A stretch of DNA of 64,000 nucleotides from Stratiolaelaps scimitus (lineage: Eukaryota; Arthropoda; Arachnida; Mesostigmata; Laelapidae): positions 868,001 to 932,000 of the forward strand of contig JABWDB010000038.1 of NCBI GenBank assembly GCA_019614645.1, written 5' to 3'. Below the pieces are notes generated by a model. It was not told the DNA's origin. It worked only from the letters and a program-made list of their open reading frames with translations, and did no database searches. The translations under genes were made by a program, and so were the position numbers. Shown here piece after piece: positions 37,916 to 49,859 of this stretch. Position 1 is the stretch's first letter. The number at the start of each line of letters is the position of its first letter.

Positions 37916-38794
37916 CTAGTACCAGCATTGATGGGTACAGGACTGATGGCACAACGGACGTTGTTCAACATGCTGTTGCTGAATAAATGGGTTTTGGCCG
38001 TATGTTTGCTGCAGATCGTCGGTGTGAGGCTGCTCGCTATGCGAGTGTCTACAGCCCTGGCAACTCTGCATAAAAAAGGGATAGACGTTTGGATTGTGGG
38101 CTCCCGCCAACGATCCCTGAGCTAAATTTGAAATTAGCGTAGTTAACGTCTTCGTCATGGCATTCGTCGTTAGTGCCAACGCCGACCCCAAAGGTATTGG
38201 GTACGCAAATCCATCCATACCATGCGAACTGCTCGCAAAAGCCGTAGCGCTGTTCTCATTCGTCGGACTCTGTTCATTAGACAGCATGAGTGCGGTAGGA
38301 GCACCCTCACGACTATCTGGATGAAAATCGCGGGTACGCACATCCCATGGTGTAGGCAACACATCGGCCTTCTTGCCAAATAACTTCCAGCCAATTCCTA
38401 TCCTGCCCGTGTCCTGATACAATCGATTAATGAGTTTATCCAAGCCGACGATCTTGCTCTGCAGTACGTCAACCTCCTTCGCCGCCGTGATGGCTTCTCG
38501 ACTTGCTGTATTATGCTCAGACGTCCATTGTGTTAGGCGTCCGGCGGCTTCGCGCAGAGCCTCCTGAGCCTTCTCATTACTCGGATTCTGGCTCGCCTGT
38601 TTGACCAAGTTGGCATGCTCCTCAACCTGTTGTTTGTACCATATCGATGTCTCTAACGCTGCTTCGCTTGTTGCGAATTTTAGCCTGTTCGCGACTTCAA
38701 GTCGCTGCAGCAGTAATCCTCGTATCTTATTCGCATCTTTCAGATGTTGTTCGCATTTTTCTCGAAATGCTAGCTTGTCTTCAGTTGTCGCCAT
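37916..38794 (-). CDS. Intronless 292-residue protein of unknown function
   Basis: The longest single-exon frame outside Dab, with an ATG start and TAG stop. Residues 1-165 are highly charged and Leu/Ala/Gln-rich with heptad-like spacing, suggesting long helices or a coiled coil. A short globular-looking stretch (GRIGIGWKLFGKK) follows. The C-terminal third is less ordered, with Gln runs and a Cys/His-rich end (SCQGCRHSH, CHQSCTHQCWY). No signal peptide. I do not recognise the family. Being intronless among multi-exon genes, it could be a retrogene or a young gene; balanced base composition and lack of stops support real coding. The opposite-strand frames here are shadows. Confidence 0.6.
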   Translation of the reverse strand: MATTEDKLAFREKCEQHLKDANKIRGLLLQRLEVANRLKFATSEAALETSIWYKQQVEEHANLVKQASQNPSNEKAQEALREAAGRLTQWTSEHNTASREAITAAKEVDVLQSKIVGLDKLINRLYQDTGRIGIGWKLFGKKADVLPTPWDVRTRDFHPDSREGAPTALMLSNEQSPTNENSATAFASSSHGMDGFAYPIPLGSALALTTNAMTKTLTTLISNLAQGSLAGAHNPNVYPFFMQSCQGCRHSHSEQPHTDDLQQTYGQNPFIQQQHVEQRPLCHQSCTHQCWY

Positions 38795-39434
38795 TGTTTC
38801 TCTTCGGTTCGATAAAGCTTTTTATATACGAATTTTTCTTAATTGTCCACCTGCGACAATTAGCTGTACATCTCCGCGATTGAAGTATTCAGCGGCGCCT
38901 GCCTTGATCTCCCAGCACTGGCTAGCAGTTCCGTGTCCGAAATTGAAATGGCGTTTCGTTGTTCGAATTTTCATAGAGAGTACGAGACTATCGGCCCGGG
39001 ACTTCAGAGGCATATTTTGAAAAGAGGTCGTTCGCTGGGTTTACATGTGTAGTGTACATGATTCGTGATCAGATTAAGAGAAACCGCTTGAATTCGTCGC
39101 GAACTGTTCATTCATTCAGACATCGTAAACCGATTAAAAGATCGATACACTAAACCGAGAAAAACGCTTAACCGAATATAACGTGTGGCTTTGAAATAGA
39201 TTAGTAATACAGTGGCTGAAAATGCTAATATATATTCACTCAAACATACACTAGTTAGGAATTATTTCTAGGGATTATTGGGGGGGGGGCTGAGGTCGAC
39301 ACTCGATATTCACTCAAACGGGTTAGGAAGTGGCAAGTGACCCATCACTTGGTAGAGCCTTTGTGGTGACGCTTCGGTAGCAGCAATATTATCTTCATGT
39401 GCGACCACTCTAAAGGGACTCTTATTTGAAACTC

Positions 39435-39487
39435 GATCGCTATCGTACCACTATCGAGTGGGAACTCGGTAGTGGTACGATTCGATC
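39435..39487. repeat. Short hairpin, about 24-bp arms
   Basis: GATCGCTATCGTACCACTAT... (39435-39459) pairs with its imperfect reverse complement at 39464-39487 across a four-base loop, with one bulge and a few mismatches. Confidence 0.7.
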
Positions 39488-40350
39488 AGCATTATACATT
39501 TGTCACTTTTTATAATATAATATTATAATATCTAACGCAGATACTTTTAGATAGTCATACTTGACCGTACCTGATGGTTCCAGTCTGCTCTGCACTTGAC
39601 GTGGGATAGATATTTTACAGACACGTATATGTTATCAAAGTTATCTCAAGCAACACGTTCTTCGCTCTTAATATTCTATCCCGTGCCACCTAGGAACAAG
39701 TACTGTAAGCTTCTAGCCAGACTATTCCGCTTCATATCGCATGAACAAGGTAGGAATAATACCGCAAACGGTTTAACCGTTCAAATCAAATACGTTGTCA
39801 TCGCTCTCCAATGCCATTCTGTCGTGGCAATGCTGCCTCGTCAAATGAACTTCTCTGCGAGATCAAGTGATTGTCACCAGTTCACCATCAGATTGCGCAA
39901 CCATCTCCAAAGCAACGTTCTATTGTTGTTGATATTTGGACGCCGGTATGGAGATGCTCGTGCAACTATTCTCTTGTATAATAACATATACTATCTGTAC
40001 AACTAATTCACCAAAAGCAAAAGCTACCTCAAACAAAAACAGCACAATGGCTTGTTGCGCATCAAGAACACCCTTGAATTTGAATAGACCAAATGACTCG
40101 CTTGTACTTTTTTGATAATACTCCTGAGATGGTCATAATACTCATTTATTTTGGTGTATTAAAAATACTCATAATCATGGTCCAAGTTGGATGATTCATG
40201 ATTTATACTATAAAAAGCCATTGCGATTGCACGATGCAATCCAGCGGATAAATCGATGGGTCACACATAAACAAGGCAAATGAAGGCAGGACTATGATAA
40301 CGTCAGCCACTAGCTTATAATTGGCTCTCTTAATTGGACATATTGAAATC

Positions 40351-40510
40351 TTGCGGTGGCGTGGTGCATTCGTGTGCGCCTTTCAATCGGAGGAGACACG
40401 TAGGTGCACGGGTTCGATTCCCACCGTTGCACATTTGCATTTTCAAGGGGTCCGTCTTACGAAGCATTGCTAAAAGCAGTACCGTGGACTTTAAATGTTG
40501 GCTGAAAGTT
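40351..40510 (+). repeat. tRNA-derived SINE candidate
   Basis: A perfect RNA polymerase III B-box-like GGTTCGATTCC lies at 40411-40421, preceded about 50 bp upstream by an A-box-like TGGCGTGGTGC. GCGGTGG and CCACCGT at the two ends of the tRNA-like part can pair like an acceptor stem. The T-arm is imperfect, so this is not a functional tRNA. The following ~70 bp (GGGGTCCGTCTTACGAAGCA...AGCAGTACC) resemble a second site at 44612-44685, as expected for a dispersed short element. Confidence 0.4.
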
Positions 40511-42598
40511 AGCCCGAAAAACAAAAAGTATATGGTATATGGCATGACGGTATATATTTCTTTTTTAAATTAGTAGATATTAAATAAAACATCATGTATA
40601 GCAATACCGTATTTTGAGAAACTCTGATTATTATAACTACTTCTAAGCACTTCTGCTTATGGAAAGCTGTTGAACAAAGGTGGCAACCAGACGCTGTTCC
40701 AGTGTTTTTAGGATGTCACAGAATAAAGCGAAAAAAATCTACTTCTCTATTTATTTATTATTGAAAAAAATTCTGACCATTTTCCACAAAGTGAATTCAG
40801 TTGAGTACCGTACTCCACCGTATTCCATCGCGACATTTTGGTGGAGATTTGACAAATTTAAACAGGATTTTTTCAAACATTCAACATGCCTTGTCCCTAG
40901 CCTTGACGAATGCAATATATTATAAACGATGCTTCTGCAATCTTAAATGTTGTTTATCTCTCCTATACTTGCTCTAATCTGACACGATTTTCAACACGAT
41001 CAGTTAATTTTTTGTATTTGCTTCCAGAGATAGAAGTTTTTGGGGGTTTGTTATGCAAACAAGATGTTTCAGCACCTCAATGGCCCATTCAGATGTGATA
41101 ACAAGAATAGATTTCAACTGATTCAATGAAAAGTACTTTGTCCATCTTATTTTATTCAATGGTTACTTTGATTGTTCGCCATTACATATGAAACATTTAT
41201 GCCCGCCGTTTCATAGGATTCAAATTCCATAATTAGCAAAATAATGATTTATATGAATTTTACAACCAAGTGTAGCTATTCCTCTAGAAACCGATTCTTA
41301 CCAAACAGTTCAAGAAATAGAAGTTGTTCCGCAGCTCAGATGACCACAGAACTTTTGTTCAACACTAAGGCGATTATGATTCTCTTGACAGTGGTTATCA
41401 AAATGGGGTCCGGCTGGTGTACGAAGTGGGCGAATACATACAGACATAGGTTCTAAGTATTTTGTCACAGACGGACTCCTCGTTGACCGAACACTCTACT
41501 TTCTATCATATTATTAACACAACTTAAGGTAAATGGTTGGTATTACTGAAGGTTAATAAATAGGCTGTAATAATAGTGTATCGATATGTGGAGAAGATAC
41601 ATTTTGGGGCATACGCCTTAACGAGTTTGTAGAAGATCACATAATCATGCGACCTAATGAATTAATGAAGATCGAATATAATAGAAGGCCGCCAACCCAT
41701 CCAGCGGGTCAGCTACATACAATATTATAATGGACATATTGTACGATGCACTGCAATACTATTTGAAGAATCCTCATTTTAGCTTAGGGGCTGCATTTAC
41801 ATACATCAAATCAATGTTTGTACATGTGCGATTATATATATATATATATATTTATATATATGTTAGTATATACAATTTATTTTATATGTCCATAGTTTCA
41901 ATATTGATCTCGATACATCTATCATATATTCAGCATTCGTCATTGGCACTATTGTACAACAACGACTGCCTGCGACTGGTACAGGCTACCCGCCCATACC
42001 TAACTATCGATTAACATCTTTGTATCCACACAGTTTGTCTCAACAATTGTTCATAATCATTCCATGGGAGCAGGATTGAACCGGCATCAAAATCAACTAC
42101 GACGATTGTGGTTATCTACTGGACTTGTTAGTGCTAACAAACTGTAGTAATGAACGGTTCGTTGTGAGTCAAATATGATGTTATATCATGTATCCGCGTA
42201 CGAGTTGTAATCCGTGATTTATTAATTCAATCAGTCAGTTCTGCTTAACACTTCGCTCGCTACTCCAACACACACACGCATATACACACACACATACACA
42301 CACACAGAGATGTATCATCATAGAAGAATCCCGTATTTCGAGAAGGGGGTAAGTCAACGATGACGGCGATGACACAACTCTTCACAGCAATCATTCACTA
42401 TGAAATAGAAGTGGGGATGCCACTTCGAACTTATTTTGGATACTCTCCTGAGGGTGATGATCGTAACAACTCGCTATGATACTGTCGTTGCTTTTTTTTT
42501 GTTATCGTGGACGGGGGCTGTTACGCACAGGTAAGCTTCGCCGATTCGCTTGACGAATGACGAAACCTTTGATGGTGGGAACTTCTCGATCTGATGTC

Positions 42599-43003
42599 TT
42601 AAGCGACGAGGCAAGAGCAGGCAACTGGGAATTGAAACGTGTCGACGTGAAGACCCTCCTCTGGTGACCACGCAGCGAGACGTCGTGTTGTCTCTTTTTG
42701 AACACACTGGGATCGCTGTTTGATATTGAGTTGGTCACATGACGTTCCAGTGTTCCTGCTCAAAGATTCAACAAAGGACCACTAAATTAATTGTTGAGAA
42801 TAAGATGTTACTATACGCCTTAATGTCTCTAATTCAAGCTCAGCGTTGTACATACTTCAATGTACGCCAAAATGGACTTACCTGCAAGTTTCAATTCGAA
42901 CATATTGGGTATATTTTTGGCCATTCAGTGGAGTTGCCACGTTAACGATAACCTTCCACGCACCGCGGGTACTTTTAGCTCGCATCGGTTGGACAGTTTG
43001 AAC
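42599..43003 (-). CDS. Spätzle cystine-knot exons (12 and 13)
   Basis: Exon 12 (43003-42882) reads VQTVQPMRAKSTRGAWKVIV and continues to YVRIETC, ending in a GTAAGT donor. Exon 13 (42755-42599) reads RNTGTSCDQLNIKQRSQCVQ and ends VACSCLVA, stop. Together with the Cys of EACSSE at the end of exon 11 there are six cysteines, enough for the NGF-type knot. The Spätzle family usually ends in CCxC; here the first Cys of that pair is Ala. Confidence 0.9.
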
Positions 43004-46000
43004 CTGCGTTGGGCAATCGTGAACATAGCGACAATAGGAGAGAAGAGGAGATTGTGTTATGCCCTCATAGAATGCGAGAGTGTGCAGATATTAGAACAGA
43101 CTTGGTACATGCTACAGTATATATGTATATTTTAATATGCTACTGTTCTTACATAATTTATTGCCAATTTCTTCTTCGTTCGTTTCGTCTATGATAGCTC
43201 GCGTGTAACAATTTTCGCCCTTGTCTTGTTTAATTGAACCCGTCAGGGTACGTCATCCATAGGGGAAATGGATGAATGTGTTTTCCCTTTGGGAACTTGA
43301 CTCTCTAGCCAAATTAACCAACATGTCACTGAACAAGTCAGGTTATTTAAGTGGGGACATTTTCCCTACGAATTTCACACTGAAGGTCGTAGATACCTCG
43401 ACGATAGACAAGATGCTATATTTGGAAGCACATGACGTACCTCAGAGCTGCACGCCTCACTCAGAGGAGGCTTGACTTGCAATTTCGGCCGAGCTGGATC
43501 ACTATTAAGCATCACTTTGTGAATGCCATTAAGATCCAGTCGGAAAAAGTCGCGACCCTGGTTAAGGTCATGCAATGAATCAGTGCCGACGTTCTTCGAT
43601 TCTGCAAAAGCGAGTTCCTCCTCAAAATCGGCCGAAGGCACTAGTCTTCGTGCAGTTAAAGGATCCAAAAAGGCACTGCGGACGACCGACTCACTGTAAA
43701 TGATATAAGGGGTCTGTTAGTAGAACAACAGTGGACTTCGATGCCAAATTGATTAAGGCAAAAATTTGAAGCAAATTGTTCAGCCTCGTCTCAAGTTGTA
43801 ACGCAACAAAATCCGAAGATGTTTCATTAGTATGCCTATCATCTACCCTTCGTCCTAACAATTACGTTCTGTGTGTAAGAAGGGTGGCCAGAGTTGCAAT
43901 GGGACGTGGCGTAACGCGGCATGCGTAGATAAGGTGCACATTGCAGGTGCGGTGTTTTTGGAGAGACGCATGTGGAGAGAGGAGAGGATTTTCTCTTAGA
44001 TAGCTTCACGAAACGACGTAGAGACGAGCAGTCGCCTTCGCGTCCTTCGACGGATAAGTAGGCATCGACGGGCGCGTGAGTGAGCTTGCCATTGCCAATG
44101 TAGTGAAAGTTGCCCAACATCTCCGAAATCAACTTGTGTCTTCTCTCGAAGCCCCCTAGTAGCCCCAACCATCGCTGACATGTGTATTTGAGGGTACATT
44201 CGATGTTAAATTTGCTAAACATACTGAGGATAGTGGTCATCGGTCGTGCAATAGGTCATGTTTCCTCGGGCGGACAAAGCGCAAGGTGGGATCTGAAATA
44301 GAAGAAATAAATGTACGTTTGTGTGTAAACATAATATGATCAATCTGTTCCGCCTGGCGATATGTCATCGTGCAGTTTCTATTGGATTCTACAAATAAAT
44401 AAACATTGAATATAGCTTTTGTTGTTATATTTGCTTACAAATGTTGATAATCTGAAGGGCCTACTTGTGGCAATCGCTACCAGAGCATTTTTTTTAATTA
44501 CTGCGCGAACGGTTTCGGCGATTTCGTATCCCAATAGTAGATCAAAATGACTTTTTAGTAAGAATCAAAGTTTGCTATCTCGGAAAAAGGCACACAACAA
44601 CGACAGGATTCGATAGGGGGTCCTTCTAATGAAGCAATGTCGAGAACAGTACCTTAGATTACGTTCTGAATTGACTTTTATTTTAGTTGACTTCTTTCGT
44701 TATTTAAACGTGACCATCACGTGGACATAACTGTCATCATCACGAGTCGTTAATACTATTGTTTAGGATGAGGGCGAACGTTAAATTAAAAGCAAAAAAT
44801 ATATTCGCGTAATTAATGTTGATAGCGTCCTTACTCTGTACGGTCGAAGAGCAAAGTGAAGGTCAGTTGCCGATGACTTCGAACCTCCCGTCTGGAAATT
44901 TCCCCCGGGAATGATATGGTATGGACGACTACCATCTGGGGCAACATTCGTGCCTGAGGTGGGTGCCATGTTAGATGCCATGTTCGGGCTCGGATGCCCC
45001 AAAGCGATAGGTGCGTCAGCTGGAGAACCGATTGGAACAGGCTGAAGAAGCAATACCTCAATGTTTAGTATAGATTATACGTACACAGACCTTATTTAAG
45101 GAGGCTGCAGTGTAGTTAAAGCAGCAATACATTAGGCTGGGGCTCACATTGAGTTGTTCCTGTTGCCAGCGATGAAAACAAATGCATGTTATGTACTGCA
45201 TGTATGCATGCAATCTATTATGTATAGTGCTAACTTAGTTTTTTTTTCAAAAACGAGTTCGTGTTCTCGATACTCAATGATGCTTTAAATATTCGACGAA
45301 GATGTTCGGACCTGGTGAGCGGGATCGAAGACTGGCTGAGGCGGCGGAGAAGCTTGCCGAAGTTGGGTGAAGCCCTGCGCTCCACCCGAACCCTGAAAAA
45401 GAGCCACGTATTATGAAATGCAGTGAAACAATAGTCGATCCAAAAAGTAATTGCTTCCATGTATTTTATCTTTTATTAGACCATTTTTTAGATAATAGAT
45501 ACTCTTCATTGTGTCACAGTTAGAGTTCGGTGACCCGAATATCATTGGAAAATAGGCGGGGCACACGATGAAAAACGGCGTTTGTGTAAACATTTGCAAG
45601 TTTACTCACACACCCTTATGAATGTTTTGTAATGGGCGATGTGAAGAGATCGAGACGACAAATAATCTCAGTTTATTCCAACTAGCAAAACGATGATCAC
45701 ACATTGTTTCCATCTATCGACAACAGGGATATTGAGCGGGAAAGACAATCACACCAATATCATACCTCTAATGCATTTATTGGTAGGGTGCCCCTGCCAA
45801 GCCCGAAAGGTCCTGGACTTCCTGCGAGCTCACCACCCTGGCTTCCAAAATTGCCTGGGCTCGGTGGTCTGAAGCTTCCCGCGCCATTTTGACTGAAACA
45901 ATCAATATTAATGACATAATTAAAATAACAACGACGTTTCCATATGCCCTAGCCATAGTACGAAAGACCGATCTGAAACAGAAAACAATGATTTATACAG

Positions 46001-49000
46001 AAACTACGGCACGAAACTAATACCGGCAACTGCATATATCCGCTAACTCGGTACGTACGTTTCAGCAATGCGGTTGGCTCGAGAATCATTATACTTTTGA
46101 ACAGAGTACCAAAGGGGGCGGTACCAAGGACTTCCATGGACCTTTTCTTTTCGGCAACATGAACCAGGGTTGTCTAGTTTGAGAAGCAGGACGTCCACTA
46201 TCGAACGCACGTCGTAAATCAACGATCCGCTTTGCGGGCGTCTAACTCGAAACGAGACCACTCTACCATCTTGAGAACAGCATCACACAGTACACTTTTT
46301 CTCCGGAAGCCAAATTGGTTAGGGGTGAATAGGCCATTCAGATCAAGATAGGTTGTCATCTGTTTGATGCGCTCTTTTTGCAATCTTCTTTAAGACCGAT
46401 AGAACACTGATGGGTGGCAGGGCAGTTGGCACGATTTATGAATTGGAACGTTGCGAGCGCCACTGAGGAGTATGTGATCACGTTATGATCATCACGGTAT
46501 CATCGCGTTGATAACATGAGTGAGAGGTTCGACAAGTATATCTTCTATGTGCATGATGTGATCTTGTACTATATATCATCGTGACCCACCGCCGGGGACC
46601 TATTGATTTCACCAGAGACAGAATCATTTATTTGTCAACAATCCCGAAATCGAAACGGGAACTTGAGCGAGATATCAAATACGACCCAATCAGTGACCCA
46701 TCGATGGGCCCAGATGGTAGAGAGGTTGCAACGGTTGTTGTAAAGTAAACATTTAAAACGAGTGATATGAAGTGTTGAACTTCTGGCCCCGTACTGTGGC
46801 CTCGTGAACCTCAGACCAGATTTTAGCAGGTTCCAGGCCTTAACGGAAAAGACACAGATCCATGCGTAGCTTGTTATAGTGGCTAACCGGAGCAATACCG
46901 AGCTTGTCAGAATACCATCTATTAGACTGCTAGATGGTGAAGTCGAGCCTGCCACACTTTTCACTAATAAGATCAGTGACAATGTGATCAGAGGTACTAG
47001 GGGGCACGGCCCTAGTCGGGATGCCTATGAGGCACTAGAATCTATAACTGCAAATGCGGATCGTCCATGGGGAGGCTATAAACGTTTAGATCATAGGTAA
47101 AAATATGGTTTTTATGATCTGGCTTTGCGAGAGCATCCTCAAGAAGGGTGGGCAGGTGGACTACAGTAAAAATAAATAAAACAAAAAAACTTGTGTATTC
47201 AAGAGATTTAGGATAGATTAATTTCCAGTTCGCCGAATGTCGTGTGGAGATCAGTTCTTCGCAACTCCATTGACGTCGGCTTCACCATGTTCATCACTAA
47301 CATCAAGTTGAGTCGGTTTATCACTGCCCGTACAATTAAGACTAGATGCGTCCCCCCACGCGAGCGGACGACGTAAGCGAGGTATCTTTTGAGGAGGAAA
47401 TTCCTTGCGGGATCGCCGCGGACACTCCTGCGGGGCCATCAGCGTACACGTGCTGAGTTGACACAGACACGGCAGCAGTAGATTTCGATAGGTCTTTACC
47501 GCTTCGGAAAAATAAGGGATCGTTAATGATGAGCCACCCAAATAGACACTTACTTTCACACTGTCCAGGCGCTTTGCAACGCACCAGCGAACCTTAGACC
47601 TCGACTCATTCAGGAATATCCCAGCATTAAGTTGAGGCAGCAGCACTCTTCCCGATGGAACTGCTCCTTTTGATTAAAGATTTAATTTTCAAGCTAAGAC
47701 ACAGGTCATTCGAAGAGAGTCCCTTGGACTGTGCCGCCATGATAGCACCCTTTGCCTTTTCATCCTGCAGGGTCCCTTTAAGGAGTGGCTTACCAGTACC
47801 AATTTCGGAATGCACGCTGGTAACACGCAGTCTACATTTCTGTGGCATATCTGGCACCAGAACGCTTATAACCACTATATCCATGTTGAATGTGTTCCAT
47901 TCGACTACTTCTGGTATGTTCGGAATTATAACATCGAGTTGGCCTGGATGCTTCATGGTGGTGCATATAGTCCCTTGAGGCTTTGCATTTGCTTTACCCA
48001 GAGCCACGTAGAGACTTCGCACAGTATATATATATATATATATTTTTTTTTTGTTTATGATTTAGATTAGAAAGGTTGTGTTTGCCTCAAAGAATTCGCC
48101 AATGTTCGTTGTAGGAATTTCCATTGATAATTTCACTATATAATCAAAATACAATTGAGAAATATGCAACATCAATATTGGGTGTACGTTAGTTAAATTA
48201 AACGTATGTTTAATTGTGTGTGCAAAAGGGCTAATAAGGAGGATGGGGAAAATTTTCAAGAAGGGCAAAAGAGTAAAAGGGGAGTATAAGATAATAAAGG
48301 GAATTGTATCATGGCGTAACTTTACGAGAAACTGCTGTAGAATACATTGAATACATAGAAGATCGGAGCGACTACAAACACGAGCGCACCGTTTGATCAC
48401 ACATTGACACAACGATACGTGCGACATTGATACGTGTTGAATTGAATAGTATACTATACACGAAGGCAATTCTTAACCTCAGAATGAATCTTCAGAATAA
48501 AGCGTCCTAATGTGGACGCTTTATTCCGAAGGTTCATTCTGTCCTACGGAAGTAATGATCAGGAAGAGCGCTGCTGCCATTATAAACCAACTTTTGCCCA
48601 TTCCTATTTATTGTCTATGTGCATCTAATGTGTGGATAAGGTCCAACGTGATTGGATAGGCAATTAAACGGTTGAAATGAATCTTTGTGCAACAGAGTGT
48701 CTAAGCAAACTTTAGTTAGATTCGTGTTCGTGTTTTGTCTTTAATATCGTTCATGGCCTAGCTGTGCTGCTCTATGACAAGCTTTAGACCCAAATGAGAT
48801 TCCACACAGAATTTCTAGTGAGCAACTCATTGTAATTAGATTTAATTTCCATAAATAGATGCTAGCAAAAACGTATTTGCTCAAAATTCGTCTTCCTCGC
48901 ACTGCCGGTATTGGTCAGTTCGCTACGAGCTGCACCAATTACCTGGTACTGGATGTATTCGCTCCGAAAGCATTAATTAATGAGGTTTGGTTCGTTGTGT

Positions 49001-49809
49001 CCCCGCTTGCAAGATGGAGCAGCAACAACAACAACAACAACAGCGATCCCAAATAGAATTAGCCCTCGACATCTCCGTCTCGAAGGGCTACAAGCCCTTG
49101 TACCGCAGTCAGCTTCTCTTTTCGGTTCCTTTCATTTCCGACGTCGGTTAAGCTACGCCAGACTTACTTTACTGCGCCGTTCACAGCCGCCCGAAATGAC
49201 CTCATCGGCAGCAGGAGGTAGCATTAGCTGCTGCGATCAACTACAGCTTCAAATGGGCAAGTTTGCCGTCGACAAATTGTTTGTCTTCGTTTCGTTCTTT
49301 TTTGTTCTTATTTCAATTTTTTTCCCTTCTGCGCGACCGTTGTGCATCTCGGGAAAGGAACAAATTCATGTGGATGTTCATTTTGCGTTCGTCACGTGTT
49401 CTGTGCGTTCCTGTTTTTTTGGCTATTTGTTGACTGTTGTGGGTGGACCGCGGGCGTCTTCGCATACGCTCTGCAGTTGCGCACTTCTCGTGTCTTTCCA
49501 AACATCGTTCCGTGAATACCGGCTCGATTCTCGAACAGACAAATCCTCTGAGAACACCTTTTCTACGAGCTGCTTCCCTAGTCCCTCCTCCTCCCCACCG
49601 GCCCTACCAATGCAACGATTGGCAACAAGACCAAACAGGTAGAAGACGGGGCTCAAATAAGTTCAGCCTCAAATATCATCGCAGAGATAATAATAGCGAC
49701 TACGCTGTCCTTAATGTCATCAAAAACATGAGAACTCCACACACCAGATAAAAAGGAAAAAACAAGAATGAGATACTATGCAACCTGGTGGATGTCCTGA
49801 GGTGTAATG

Positions 49810-49859
<50 letters not shown>

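Larger units (their letters stand above)
38795..42598. other. Intergenic spacer between the coiled-coil gene and the Spätzle gene
   Basis: No recognised coding sequence. It contains a hairpin at 39435-39487, a tRNA-like/SINE-like unit at about 40350-40510, (TA)n at 41834-41861 and CA repeats near 42270-42305. TTTATT at 42218-42223 (AATAAA on the minus strand) is a candidate poly-A signal for the Spätzle-like gene, about 380 bp past its stop. A 136-codon plus-strand frame at 39596-40006 has no recognised domain. Confidence 0.4.

Noticed and set aside
38601..39020. 139-codon plus-strand frame
   Set aside because: Mostly complementary to the intronless minus-strand gene; Cys/Ser-rich composition typical of antisense reading.
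40353..40427. Functional tRNA gene
   Set aside because: B box and acceptor-like pairing are present, but the T-arm and anticodon arm do not fold properly; a SINE head fits better.
42060..42120. Minus-strand tRNA-like sequence with GGTTCAATCC
   Set aside because: Only a B-box-like match; no convincing A box or cloverleaf.
43839..44240. 133-codon minus-strand frame over Spätzle exon 10
   Set aside because: Begins inside intron sequence after the GTATGT donor and uses another phase; exon 10 with exon 11 gives the family motif instead.
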